Shown here piece by piece: positions 33,134 through 61,016 of a DNA stretch of 64,000 bases (its first letter is position 1; each line of letters begins with the position of its first letter). The stretch covers positions 372,001 through 436,000 of the forward strand of contig BDSL01000020.1 in the NCBI GenBank assembly GCA_003116995.1, in the 5' to 3' direction. The notes under the pieces were generated by a model, which worked only from the letters and a program-made list of their open reading frames with translations, did no database searches and was not told the DNA's origin. The stretch comes from Yamagishiella unicocca. Taxonomy: Eukaryota; Chlorophyta; Chlorophyceae; Chlamydomonadales; Volvocaceae. The position numbers were made by a program, and so were the translations under genes.

Positions 33134-33270
33134 GCTGTATGTACGATAATTTTTTGGGGATTATCTTGCATGAAGGGGTTTCACCTGGTGGTGTCACCCG
33201 CTGTATGTACGATATTTGGGGGGGGGATTTTCGTTTCTGGCTTGAAGGGGTTTCACCTGGTGGTATCACC
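33134..33270 (+). repeat. Two-copy tandem repeat (~66-70 bp)
   Basis: Both copies contain ctgtatgtacgata, a short G/T-rich stretch and gaaggggtttcacctggtgg. Confidence 0.75.
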
Positions 33271-33869
33271 ACACATGTCAAGGATATAATTGTCGCCTAG
33301 GGGCGAAGGTAGACGGAGACGTTGTCCTCCATGATGGGACCAATTTTCCATGCGCGTACGACTCATGTTCGGTTACGCGCTGTTTCCTTGGCTTTGTGTG
33401 TATGGTCCTGTGCATCCAAAATCGCCCTGGCACACAAAGCTGCTGCGGCGTTTGCGTTGTTTTGTTGAAGGGTGTGTCCCCACTTAAGGACGTTTGGGTA
33501 CGCATGTCCCCGCTGTCAACGGCTCTGCGGAAAGGTACCATACCCCCACGCTTGCCGCCAGCCCTTGCATGGGGCCATTGTAGTGGAGATTGCCGATATG
33601 CGAGATGCATGGAACCAGATGGAACACAACCAAGGTTATCGACCGTAGTTCTATTTCACCGCTCGTTACTACGTGTAACAGTTACTACTACGTACTGCAT
33701 TACGTGTACGGAGGTATAAAGCATATGTGGTGTTCGGGCAATGCTTGGGCAAGAGTACGGCTCGTTGCTCGTTACGTAGGTATTCTGAAGCGGTATATCC
33801 GGTAGTGGTCCAGGGGTCGCTCGGACGCGTGTCCTATCAGGGGGTCTTCACCTGTCGTACATGTGCTTT

Positions 33870-34390
33870 ACCGAGTACATGGCGGCGCAACACACTGTCC
33901 TGCCTCAGCATACCAGCCCTGTCCGTCGACGCAAGCAGCCAGGCTGATTGAGATCGCAGTAGCCGGGGTGATCACACAGCGCTCAACGAAGCTGACCCGC
34001 TTGCTTGTGCAGTGTTTGGCCGTGCGTGTGGCGAGGCTGTCGCGTGATGCGGAGGATGAGGTTATCCATAGAAGCAACAGTGTCAGGGTGATCGTCGCCC
34101 AGGCGATGCAGCTGCATTTACAACGCATCCAGGCATAGCTGCTTTGCCTCTGCATACCGGCCCTGCCTCTCGATGCAGTACGCCAGGCGCGCGTGTGTTT
34201 ACCCGGATGCTCGTCGCTCAGGACGTGCTGCCTCAGACCAATAACCTGCTTTACAACAGCTCAGCCTCTGGATTCCGGGCCTGCTCTTGTGCGCAGTACG
34301 CCAGACTATTGGAAGAGGCGGCTGTGTCAGGACGACAACATGTAGCAAAAGCTTGCCGCAACTTGGAGGCCCTCCTTTACAACTTCCCTG
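33870..34390 (-). pseudogene. Kinesin-light-chain-type TPR pseudogene
   Basis: The - strand holds several decayed repeats at ~120-nt spacing, close to the 126 nt of KLC/TPR units. One reads LAYCIERQGRYAEAKQLCLD, then after an in-frame TAA, LGDDHPDTVASMDNL. Others read DTAASSNSLAYCAQEQ with NPEAELL, and SLAACVDGQGWYAEAGQ. The spacing and the GDDHPDT and GRYAEA signatures identify the family. Stops and frameshifts mean no intact product. Confidence 0.75.
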
Positions 34391-34536
34391 CCTCACCGAG
34401 CGCACGGCCCCGACCGCCCTATATGGATGCGGTCCTAACAGGCGCCGAACAGGTGCCGGCATGAGAGGAAACGCCCGGCCGTTGCGCCACTAGCCCCCTC
34501 CCGCAGTGACCGCTGCAGGCACACTTGGCCCTCCTC

Positions 34537-34590
34537 CAGCTGCCCCAAGCCCCCCTCCAGCTGCCCCAAGCCCCCCTCCAGCTGCCCCCG
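34537..34590 (+). repeat. 21-bp tandem repeat, three copies
   Basis: Units of cctccagctgccccaagccc, in the 3' flank of uS10m. Confidence 0.8.
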
Positions 34591-34802
34591 GCGCTCGCAA
34601 GCCTCGACCCGCACACTCCTGCACACTCCGCGGGCCCACCCAACCCACATCCCGCACCACCGCCGGACGCGTGTTGGACGTGTTATCTGGGCATACAGCA
34701 CTTACGTCCCACACGTGAAGCCAGCGCGCGTTACTTCACCCCTAAGCCGCGAGGTTGCGCGTGCGTATGTCCCAATACACGCCGCCACTCTCCTTCCCGT
34801 TC

Positions 34803-36647
34803 TCACTGCTTCCATAAACGCCCCCGAGGCGGCCCACCACGGCCCGCCCCCGCCCCTGGCCGCCCTCCCCGCGGAGGCCCCCGGCCGTCTTGCCCTCCCT
34901 GACCCCCCTGCCCTCCCTGCCCTCCCTGTCCACGTCCCACCCCCGGCGCCTCCTGCCCGCGGCCCGACTGCACGCCCGCAGCCTTCGCAACCTCCTCCCG
35001 CCGCTGTTGCTCCTCCAAAATCCTCTTCTCCACCTCCGCCGGCGGCAGCGCCAGGTGCTGCTTGAACTCCGTGCTCGTAGCCGCCCACCACAGCTGCAGC
35101 AGCCTCAGCGCCAGGCCAGGCGCCGCCACCTGCAGCGCCGTGTCCGCTCGCCGCCTGGCCGTCGCCGCGCCGCTGGCGTCATACAGCGCGTCGACGTACT
35201 GCACGTACTTCAGCACGGCGTGCGCGTACTCGGCGGGCGACATCTTGCTGGCGTCCAGGGCCGGCGGCCCCGTCAGCGGCGCAGCAGCATCTCCAGTTGA
35301 GCCCGCGACAGCGGGGCCTGCAGGCCCCTGCTGCGGCTGGGGCTGCGAAGACCCCGGCGGAGGGACTTGCCCTGCCAGCGCCACCTCGTGCGCATTGAGC
35401 AGCTCTGCGTCAATGCGCGCCAGGAGCTCCGCTGCAACGGCGGGATCCAAGCCGTACACAGCCGCCGTCGCCGCCGCCGCCGCCTGTGGCTGCGCGTCCG
35501 CACCGGCTGCTGCCGCCGCCGGCGCTGCGGATCGCAGCAGCTCGACCTGCTGCCGCATCCGCTGCCGCAGCAGCCTGCCGTACTCATCACCGCCGCCGGG
35601 CCCCGCCGCCAGCTCTGCTTCTCCAACGCCCGCGGCCGACGGGCCGGCAACGGGTGCCGGCGCGCGACCCACATCATGGACATGCTCCTGCCGCGCCCGC
35701 CACGCCGCGTACTCGGGCACCGTGTCCAGGGCGCGCCTGCGGGCCTGCAGGCCCGACCACACCAGCGGCCGCAGCACGCCCAGCACGGCCGTCAGCTCAT
35801 CCTCAAAGGCCGCCTCGGGGCTGCGCGGCGCGGGAATGGCCACCACCGGACTCCCCAGCACCTGTCCCGGGGCGGCCGTTGCTGCGGCTGTCGCCGGCGC
35901 CGGGTCGCCGGCGCTGCCGCGCGCCGCCGCCAGCAGTGAGCGGAGAGGATCCGGCAGCTCAAGCTGCTGCGCGCTCGTGACGTCAATGCGGATTTGTACG
36001 CCGGTGAACTGGTAGATCTTGAGCGCCTCCAGCAGCCGGCGCAGCTCCTGGTTGCTGTTGGTGGCGGCGGTCAGCACCGACTTGTACTCGCGCCGCTCGA
36101 ATTGCTCCATGCCCTGCTTGTCGATGTGCGGGCTGCGGATGAGCGTGAAGCGCGTGCGGCGCCAAGGCAGGCGCACGTCGCGGCGCACGGTGCCGAAGGC
36201 CAGGTTGACCGGCGCGTCAGCGGGAGCAGGCGCGCCGGTGGGCAGCGCGGCGTAGCTCTTGGGCGCGAAGGCTAGCATGACGATGTCGTCGATGGTGTTG
36301 CACGCCATGTCAACGTATCGCTTCTCGAAGCCTTGCACAGCGACCTCGACTGAGTAAGCGCCCGTCGCTGCCGCGGCCGACGCCGGCGCCGGCTGGGCGG
36401 AGGCTGACGCGGCGGTGGTGCTGAGGGCCGCCCGGCTGCCTGTTGGGAGCCAGCTAGGATACAAGGCGTGCGCATGGCGGCGGAGAGAGGCGCCCGCAGA
36501 CGTGGCTTCGCCAGCGGGCGGCGATGACGTGCAAGGGCTCGGGATGAGCCCAGGCGTCAGCGACGCGAGCGCTTGCTGCAACGCCGATGGCAGAGCTCCA
36601 CGTGACTGCTGAAGAGCCCAAGCGGCTCTGAGTACAGATTGCTGCAT
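34803..36647 (-). CDS. Mitochondrial small-subunit ribosomal protein uS10m with long C-terminal extension
   Basis: An uninterrupted 614-codon frame with ATG at 36647. The first ~90 residues are rich in Ala, Arg, Ser and Leu with an amphipathic start (MQQSVLRAAWALQQSRGAL), as in mitochondrial presequences. Residues ~97-223 form the S10 fold: VEVAVQGFEKRYVDMACNTI, then RLPWRRTRFTLIRSPHIDKQ, FERREYKSVL and IYQFTGVQIRIDV, matching the uS10 pattern (RFT.L.SPH..K...EQ.E.R.YKR). uS10 binds 16S-type rRNA in the head of the small subunit. After residue 224 come ~390 residues absent from bacterial S10 (about 100 aa), ending in a Gly/Arg/Gln-rich tail. The gene has no intron, unusual here. It is divergent from PRP16, 551 bp away. 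Mitochondrial rather than plastid location is inferred from the presequence and sequence type. Confidence 0.88.
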   Translation of the reverse strand: MQQSVLRAAWALQQSRGALPSALQQALASLTPGLIPSPCTSSPPAGEATSAGASLRRHAHALYPSWLPTGSRAALSTTAASASAQPAPASAAAATGAYSVEVAVQGFEKRYVDMACNTIDDIVMLAFAPKSYAALPTGAPAPADAPVNLAFGTVRRDVRLPWRRTRFTLIRSPHIDKQGMEQFERREYKSVLTAATNSNQELRRLLEALKIYQFTGVQIRIDVTSAQQLELPDPLRSLLAAARGSAGDPAPATAAATAAPGQVLGSPVVAIPAPRSPEAAFEDELTAVLGVLRPLVWSGLQARRRALDTVPEYAAWRARQEHVHDVGRAPAPVAGPSAAGVGEAELAAGPGGGDEYGRLLRQRMRQQVELLRSAAPAAAAAGADAQPQAAAAATAAVYGLDPAVAAELLARIDAELLNAHEVALAGQVPPPGSSQPQPQQGPAGPAVAGSTGDAAAPLTGPPALDASKMSPAEYAHAVLKYVQYVDALYDASGAATARRRADTALQVAAPGLALRLLQLWWAATSTEFKQHLALPPAEVEKRILEEQQRREEVAKAAGVQSGRGQEAPGVGRGQGGQGGQGGQGGQDGRGPPRGGRPGAGAGRGGPPRGRLWKQ

Positions 36648-37198
36648 GATAACGAGGGTGCCAAGATGCGCTTGGAGTGATGGTTGTCGGCAAGATGCAG
36701 GGGAGCCACCCCTGCAAAGTGCTAGAGGCAGAGCATGCTAGCAGTACTTGTAAGTGATCTAAGCATCAACATTCATATGTTGCGCACAGGGGAACTTTTG
36801 GCTGCATGCATTTAACGTACTTCATGATAAATACAACCAGTACGCTTAACTCTAACACACAAGAAGCTGCCCGACATACTGTATAGTCATATCAAACGAC
36901 GCCAGCCTGGATGAGCAAGTGTTTCACGTTAGCATCTCTCCCTCCCAACTTTGTTTTCGTGCTTGGCTGCGTTGCCACATTCCAACTCGACCTTATCTAT
37001 AACAGCCAAATAGGCTTTTAGATCTGTAATCGTTGTTGGAAGTCTCCGTTCAGCGCATAAGACAGGTCTCATCGGCCAGCCTGGCAGACTCCTCTCGTGA
37101 ACAACGTTCAGCAAGCGGCGTAGCCAAAACGGCGTAGGAGGCGACGTCGGCCGCCTTAGGGCTCAGCAGACCCGGCCAAGGCCAGACCGCGCGTCGCC
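36648..37198. promoter_or_regulatory. Head-to-head intergenic region between uS10m and PRP16
   Basis: 551 bp separate the two start codons, so both promoters and 5' UTRs must lie here. The stretch 36760-36920 is distinctly AT-richer than its surroundings. No TATA box or known element can be placed with confidence. Confidence 0.6.
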
Positions 37199-54556
<17,358 letters not shown>

Positions 54557-55233
54557 GCCCCCCGACTGTACGACAGGGGACAGGCCCTCACACTGGGACA
54601 CCGACGGTGTGCCGCTGATCAGGCGAAGGAGGAGGCGGAGGAGGAGGGGGCAGGTCGGATCGGGTCGAGGGCCGGGGTCGCGCACCCCGCAGCGCACTGC
54701 GCGCGTTGTGTTGTTGGGGGGGCCCCGCGTGGCGTACGTGTGGGACCGCGCAGCTGGGCCTGCGAGGTGCGCCGCGTTCGCAGCCTTTGGGCGCTGGGTG
54801 GCTGCTGGGCGGCGGCTGGTGGGCGATGTGGCGCGGATGGGTGCGCCACCCGGATGGGGGGGCGAGTGCTGAGCCGCCGAGGGTAGTAGCCCGTGTCCGC
54901 AAATAGGGGCCAGGCAGAGGGGTGTGGTATGCACTTGATATATACAGAAGCTCAGGGGGTACCGGTACCGCAGCTTGGTGGAGACAAGCAAAGCGTCCCG
55001 TCCGAACCCGAAACGTTGAGAGGAGTTTAGGAGGTGGCCTGTCGTTGATTGCGTTGGCGGTGTGGCGTGTGCCTGCATGCGAGGCGACCAAGTGCTTGGC
55101 CGGGGGACGGACAGGGGTGGTGGCCGGGAGGAGTAAGATGGTACGGCGCCGATGCCGTACGTGCCGCTGAGGGGATGATGGTCGATGGATTGTTTCAGTC
55201 GTGAAAGGAAAGGAAGACCTGCACGAAGGGGGG

Positions 55234-55310
55234 TTTTATATGAGAATCCGCGAATCCACGGCCGACAAACTGAGGGCGGTGAAGGTGGTGGTCCAGCGGA
55301 GAGGCGCGGC
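55234..55310 (+). repeat. Repeat family 3, copy f, outside any mapped intron
   Basis: tgagaatccgcgaatccacg, then gccgacaaactgagggcggt and gaaggtggtggtccagcgga. It is ~680 bp beyond the PRP16 stop, so it is either a 3' UTR intron or an intergenic copy. Confidence 0.85.
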
Positions 55311-57796
55311 ACGAAGGTAAACCGAGGTATAGGCCCCCTAAACCTCACGCGCAATTAGGGGTCGGCGCGCATCCAGGGAGTGGAGGGGGTGTGATGGCGG
55401 TAGCCCCGCGACGAGGCCGTGTGGGGGCGGCCCAAGGAGCGCAGGGGGGTGAGGATAGCTCGTGGGTCGGCACTGGCTAGGCGCGGCCCGACTAGGTGGG
55501 ACGTCCCCCGCCTGCTGGTGGTCCGTCGCATGCGAGTGCTCGCGACCTGAGCGGTGGACTGTAAGGCAGCAAGGCATCAAGGAGCCCTCGGCAGCAGTGT
55601 GTGCCGTGGGGCCACCACGAAGGAAACCCGGCGCTCGGCTGGAGGCCTCTTGGTGTAAGCTACCCACCATGCTACCCACCAGCGCAACACTCTGGTGTCC
55701 TCATCGGGAAGACCCACAGGGCAAAATTGCGAGAGGGCGGAGCTGATGTACTCCTGCACGCGGGGTGGCGCACTATGCTACTGCGGTATTCCAGATGCAA
55801 GCCTTCTGGGTTCGGGCCGGTGATGTCTGAAGACCTCGGCGGAAGAACCCGGCATGCGGCACTAAGCCGCACGTGGGGTAGGGGGCTGTGAAGCCGTCCG
55901 TGGCTGTTAGGAGACCGATGACGAGGGGAGTGGTGCGCTGACGGGGCTCTGGCGCGTTTACTAATCAGGGCAGTGGAAGGAATGTGGGAAAATGGATGGA
56001 TAGGACGGCGGCAAGGTAGGGGCATCAAAGGTCTTACACTGAAGGCGGTGTGCAAGGCAGGCAGATGACTCCCCGAGGGGCGCTGACCGACACCAGCGCT
56101 GAGTACCGTAATACGGGTAGTAGAGAGTTTCTTTTCTTCCTTGAAGGCACAATACAAACGGCGGCAGCCTGACGCGAATCTGTTTCCTCAACTAACCCGT
56201 ACGACGACGAGTCTAAAAGAATCCATTTTCTGTTCACCACAGCATTAGCGAAACGAGCAAAACGCCTCATCAGCCTCACCGACCTACAAAGGGTGCAGGA
56301 CGTCCGGCCCGCCCAACTCAACAAGCGGCATGACGGACGGACTGGACCGGCCGCATCCACGAAACAAGAATCCACACCAAAGCCGAAAAGAAGAACACAG
56401 GGACTCCGGCCGCTGCGCCCTGCCGGTGTTGCGCGACCTACCGTGACCTAGTGAGCAGCCGCTCCTCCCCACTAGCTGCCGACCCCCCAGCACGACACCC
56501 ACCAACAATGCAGTCCTGCGCGCGACAATACGTGCGCACAGGAAGCGGTCCACAAGAACTGCCCCCCTGCCCCACTAGCAAGGAACCCGCGAGAACCCAG
56601 CAGCACCAGCCAGGAAACCGCGAGAACAGCATAACAGGGGGAGGGAGGGCAACGGGGGGGACCCTGACGCAGGGTACGAACCACCCCCCCGACCACCCAC
56701 CAGCACTACCACCACCACCGCTGCTGCCCTGCAATGGACCTCTGCAAAAAAGAAAACCTTTTTTTTAGTTCATAACATACCGCGCGGTATGTATGCTTTG
56801 CCTTCAGGGCGCCGGTGCACAAACGGGACACCCCCCTTTTACGACGTCGCCTGGCTGACGACTTTTTATCTCTCCTTGACTGAACGCTACACGCCTACGT
56901 CCCACCGCCACCGAACCGCGGCGTTAACGCCGCCGGACCTAACAATATTAAATACTCTAATCCGAAAAACTGAACACCTGGTTCAAAAGCAAAACTCAAG
57001 GGCGTCCTTGCCGCCACAACAGCGGGACGACGGGTGCCGCCCGAGGCGTGCTGCCCGCTCCTGCCACCGCATGGCAGCCGTACGGCGCCTACACAACCAC
57101 GGTACGACACGACGAAACCGAGCTACTGCCGCGCCGCGGACGCGGGAAGGCTTATGTATTCAAAGCCCTAGAGGCGAGAGATGACAGAAAAAACTTTCAG
57201 CATTATGCGATGTGGAGGTCAGCGTCCCGAGTATTCCAAAATCATTGCCGCCTGCTTGAGCACGACGGACAACAGCCGTACGCAGCGCCTCACGCGCCCC
57301 CCCCTCCCCCGGCACGCACCGCGCCCCTGCCAGAACCTGCAACCGGCGGGCCAGCAACGACCGCTGCGCTCGTCGGGCGTCGTACGACACACGAACCGCA
57401 GACAGAGGGCCCTTCCTCGTTCCTCGCTCCGTTAGTCAGTTGTAGCCCATGCGAGCGGACAGGAGGAGATTCGAGGGCCGAGGACTGCCGCCAACCAGGG
57501 TGTAGACCACCACGGGGGCGCAGCTTAGCACAGCGCGGCACGGCACGCGCCCTCCCTGGCGCACCCAGGCCACCACACATGCACATCCGGAATGCCGCAC
57601 GTCTGGGGAGCCTCGACCCGACCCGACCAGAGTGCTGGCTCCGCCCATCACGTCAAGTCAGACCGTCAGATCACACGAGACAAAAAGGCGGTGCAGCGGG
57701 GCAGCCGGGCAGAGAGGCATTCATTCACTGAGACGCGCGCCTGATGTGCGCAGTTCTTCGTTCGGTGCTGCCGGAGGAGTGCAAACGACTAAACGC

Positions 57797-57839
57797 GCAA
57801 CCGCTGCAACCGCTGCAACCGCTGCAACCGCTGCAACCA
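57797..57839 (+). repeat. 9-bp tandem repeat (caaccgctg), 4-5 units
   Basis: Near-perfect short array in the intergenic region. Confidence 0.9.
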
Positions 57840-58646
57840 ACAACACAAACAGCGAGGTGACGTGAGAGCCCGCGGCTCCGTGCGCGCAGCCGTGCCGAGT
57901 AAAAGAGGTCGGAGACCAAAAAGAGCGAACCTCCTCACGACCTGCGAGTTCGTGCGTCGAGGCGAGGGGGCCCCTCCGAGGACGAACGCCGGGCGCAGGC
58001 CGCAGACAAGCACGCCCGCCCCCTGGCCCGGACGCGGCGTGCTCCGAAGCACGCGCCCCTCGCCCTAGAGTCATTCAGTAAACACCCCTACCCAACCCTG
58101 CTTAACCTGGCCCAGCCCTAGCCCTCGTGCGGCCCCAGCTGACTAGGGAGACGCGGCCAGCGGCCCTTCGCCCCAGCTGGTGCGGTGGGAAGCGATTCGG
58201 GACGATCTGCATCGCTCCCAGGAGCGCGTCCCAAAGAAACCAACCCAACCCAATCCAATTCACAAAAAGTAGTAACTATTGCCGCAATGTGCCCGCTGCT
58301 CGCGGCACCCGACCCACCCCGGAGCGTCGCGTCACAGCCAACAACGTTCGCGCTCGCGCCCGCCACCCACCGCCGCACGGGGCCTCTCACCCCATCACCG
58401 TATATACCTTGCCTCCCACCGCTAACCGAAGACGCACACACATACTTCAAACACATACTTAAAACACACACGCGAAGCCAGAGAAGGCACTCCGCTGGCG
58501 GAAGGCAAGCCACAGCTGAGTCCCAATCTGCCGCCGCCGCAGAAGCCGCGGTACGACATCGCAGCGGCGGCGGATGGTACAACAGCCGCCGGACTGCCTC
58601 TCTGGCCGGGAGCAGCAGCGGCCGCAACGCGGCCTGGCACCGCGCC

Positions 58647-61016
58647 TCACCGCGCGGTCGTCCACCACTGCCACCAGCTGCCCGCGCCGCGGCGCCTGCC
58701 GGAGCCGGTGCGGAGCTCAAAGGGGAACAGGTGGTGCCTCAGGCTGGAGTTGTCGACCTCGTCGAAGCGGCCCGTCAGGTCCCACCACTGCGTGCGCAGG
58801 TCGCTACCCCCGGCGGTGGCCAGGCTGCACTGGCTGACGTGGCTCGGGCAGCCGCCCAGCCACTTGGGCCGGTGCAGCTCACGGACTGCATAAGGCCCGG
58901 GAGCCTGCGGGTGCTCCCACACGGTGGAGGCCTGGGACAGCGGCGAGTCGGACGGGCTGTGGCCGCCGCCACCGCCCTGGCGGGCCCACGGGTCGTGAGA
59001 GCAGGGCGCCGCGGTCCTGCGCGGGACTCCGTCCCCTGCGCCCTCCGCCGCCGCTGCGCCGAGATCGGGCTGACCGTGGTTGTGTGTTTGCGAGTACTGC
59101 GGGCTGTTGGTGCCCAGCGGCATCCGGGGGCCGTTGTGCACGTGGCCCCGGGGCTCGTCGAATGCCGTACTAGCCATGACGGCCAGTACGGCGGCGGCAT
59201 CGTGCCCTCGCAGGGCACCAAAATCAGTGTGGCCCCGCGCTGGCTGCTGCTGCTGTTGCTGCTGCTGGTAGGCGATGACCGCTGCTGCTACTGCCTTGCC
59301 TGGCCCCCCCGGCCCCGCTGCGCTGACGCACGACACCCTCACCGGAGGCAGGTCGCAGCCCAGAATCGCTGCTACTGCCGCAGCCGGCGCCGCCGCAGCG
59401 GCCGCCTCCGACGGGCTGGGCTCCTTGGCGGCAGTAGCTGCGGAGATGGCGTCGCCGGCGCCGTCACCAGCACCAGCAGCCCCCTCCTCGTGCCCCTCCC
59501 CCCCCTCAGAGAGCCGCTCCGCACTGGACCCGCTACCCGGCAGGGCTGAGGGCAGTGCGGTAGCACCACCACCACCACCACTGCCGCCGCCGCCAGAAGC
59601 CGCCTCAATGGCGGCATGTGGCGGCTGGGTCGAGTGCTGCCTGGAGACCAAGCCCCGAGACGACTCGAGCTCCTCACCACCACCGCCGCCGCCGCCAGCG
59701 CCTCCCGCCGCCACGCAGGTAGCGCCCAGAGCCCGCGGCGCCGCCGTCGCCGCCGCGGCCGCCGCCACCAGCGCCATGCAGGGCAGCTGGGGCGCCGGCT
59801 CGGTGGCGGGGTCGTACGCGGGCGACCCGGTCGCAGCCCGTAGGAGCAGCGGCCCGCCGGTCAGAAGGCCGCCGCAGGCCGCAGCCGTGGCGGCCTCGAG
59901 GACGGCTGGCGGGGCCGCGGCTGGGGCTGGGGCTGGGGCGGCGGGTACCTGGTCCCGAGCACATGCACCGGCGACGTGTCCCGGTTCGTCCGAGGACACG
60001 TCCGCGGATTTTGGCGCTGCTACCGAGGCGGCCGCGGCTGCTGTTGCGTCAGAAGCCTCCGAAACCAACCCGGTCGGCAGGGACACAACGTCCTTTCGCT
60101 GCAGCAGACACTGTGGCTGCTGCAGCAGCAGCCCGCTTTGCGACCGCTTCCTGCTGGTGGCCTCGCGCGGCTGCTGCTGCGGCGGCGGCTGCTGGGGGGC
60201 AAGAGGCTGCGGCGGCGGCTGCAGGTGGAACCGGTGCGGCCGCGAGCGCGGGCTCATGCTGCCAACGCTGGCGCGGCCGGCCCAGAGGCGATCGACAAGT
60301 GAAGGAGAGAAGCACGGCAGCGAGTCCCAGGCCTCGCTGAGGCTTCCTGCGTTGCTGCCGTCTTCCGTCTCGTGTGCGACATCCGGCAGCGGCATCAGGC
60401 CGGGTTTGCGCCGGATTGAAGCATCGTTAACGCAGGCGTGACGGCTGCCATCTCGCGCTGCAAGGTTTGGCGCGTGTCCATGCACTGGAGCTCCAGGCGC
60501 TAGGGAAGGTGCTGCCCTCGTGGCGGAGCTAAAAGAATCGCCACCCAGCTTTGTTTCTGCTGATGTAATGCCGCCACAATTGGGCAAGCGGACTGAGAGG
60601 CGCGCACCATTCTCCAAGTTGGGGAACGGCAGGGCCTTAAGCGCTGCTGAAAGTCCACTCGTCTGCTTGCGAAAAATCGGCATCGGGCTTTTTGATTCAG
60701 GCACGTCAATGCTGACCGTTTCGCAGGGTGGGTCAAGGACGCTGCCCGGCGCGCAGGTGCCAGCGGTTGATTCTAGCGAACCCGCGCGCGCGCTGCTGGT
60801 ATCCGTACCCTCCTCATTCTGCTGGGCGCACAACGTGCTTAGGCTGCTGCAGGTTGCCTGGCTGTAAGCCTGAGTCTTGCTGTCTGCAGTGGGACCTGAA
60901 GACGCGGATCCGCAGTCGCCGTCCCCCTTGACATTGGGATTGCACGTCTCGGGGGCTGCTACAGCAGGCCAAACATTAACAATACATGGGAATGCCCCAG
61001 CCACGGCCTCACAACA
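58647..61016 (-). CDS. Hypothetical low-complexity protein, 5'-partial long exon
   Basis: The frame is open for 789 codons on the - strand and is preceded at 61016 by a good acceptor (tttttgccgcag), so earlier exons should lie further right; I could not place them. The product is rich in Ala, Gly, Ser, Pro and Gln, with a run of eight Gln and several Ala and Gly runs. The N-terminal third has more ordinary composition. The last ~60 residues also look structured (RELHRPKWLGGCPSHVS, WWDLTGRFDEVDNSSLRHHL, FPFELRTG). No domain is recognised. The terminal TGA sits inside cgcgGTGAGG, a good donor, so the protein may continue. High GC makes long frames easy by chance, so the case rests on the acceptor and the C-terminal block. 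Confidence 0.5.
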   Translation of the reverse strand, partial: CCEAVAGAFPCIVNVWPAVAAPETCNPNVKGDGDCGSASSGPTADSKTQAYSQATCSSLSTLCAQQNEEGTDTSSARAGSLESTAGTCAPGSVLDPPCETVSIDVPESKSPMPIFRKQTSGLSAALKALPFPNLENGARLSVRLPNCGGITSAETKLGGDSFSSATRAAPSLAPGAPVHGHAPNLAARDGSRHACVNDASIRRKPGLMPLPDVAHETEDGSNAGSLSEAWDSLPCFSPSLVDRLWAGRASVGSMSPRSRPHRFHLQPPPQPLAPQQPPPQQQPREATSRKRSQSGLLLQQPQCLLQRKDVVSLPTGLVSEASDATAAAAASVAAPKSADVSSDEPGHVAGACARDQVPAAPAPAPAAAPPAVLEAATAAACGGLLTGGPLLLRAATGSPAYDPATEPAPQLPCMALVAAAAAATAAPRALGATCVAAGGAGGGGGGGEELESSRGLVSRQHSTQPPHAAIEAASGGGGSGGGGGATALPSALPGSGSSAERLSEGGEGHEEGAAGAGDGAGDAISAATAAKEPSPSEAAAAAAPAAAVAAILGCDLPPVRVSCVSAAGPGGPGKAVAAAVIAYQQQQQQQQPARGHTDFGALRGHDAAAVLAVMASTAFDEPRGHVHNGPRMPLGTNSPQYSQTHNHGQPDLGAAAAEGAGDGVPRRTAAPCSHDPWARQGGGGGHSPSDSPLSQASTVWEHPQAPGPYAVRELHRPKWLGGCPSHVSQCSLATAGGSDLRTQWWDLTGRFDEVDNSSLRHHLFPFELRTGSGRRRGAGSWWQWWTTAR

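Larger units (their letters stand above)
54557..58646. other. PRP16 3' flank and intergenic region
   Basis: No gene recognised in 4 kb; long frames on either strand have no family signature. It holds a family 3 repeat (55234-55310) and a small 9-bp minisatellite (57797-57839). The first part is presumably PRP16 3' UTR. Confidence 0.5.

Noticed and set aside
57048..57731. 227-codon frame on the + strand
   Set aside because: It starts at GTG, is Pro/Arg-rich as expected of random GC-rich DNA, and has no domain.
59275..60441. A 388-codon frame on the + strand
   Set aside because: It lies opposite the - strand hypothetical exon and is composed of complementary Ala/Gly/Pro codons; no splice signals or recognisable blocks.
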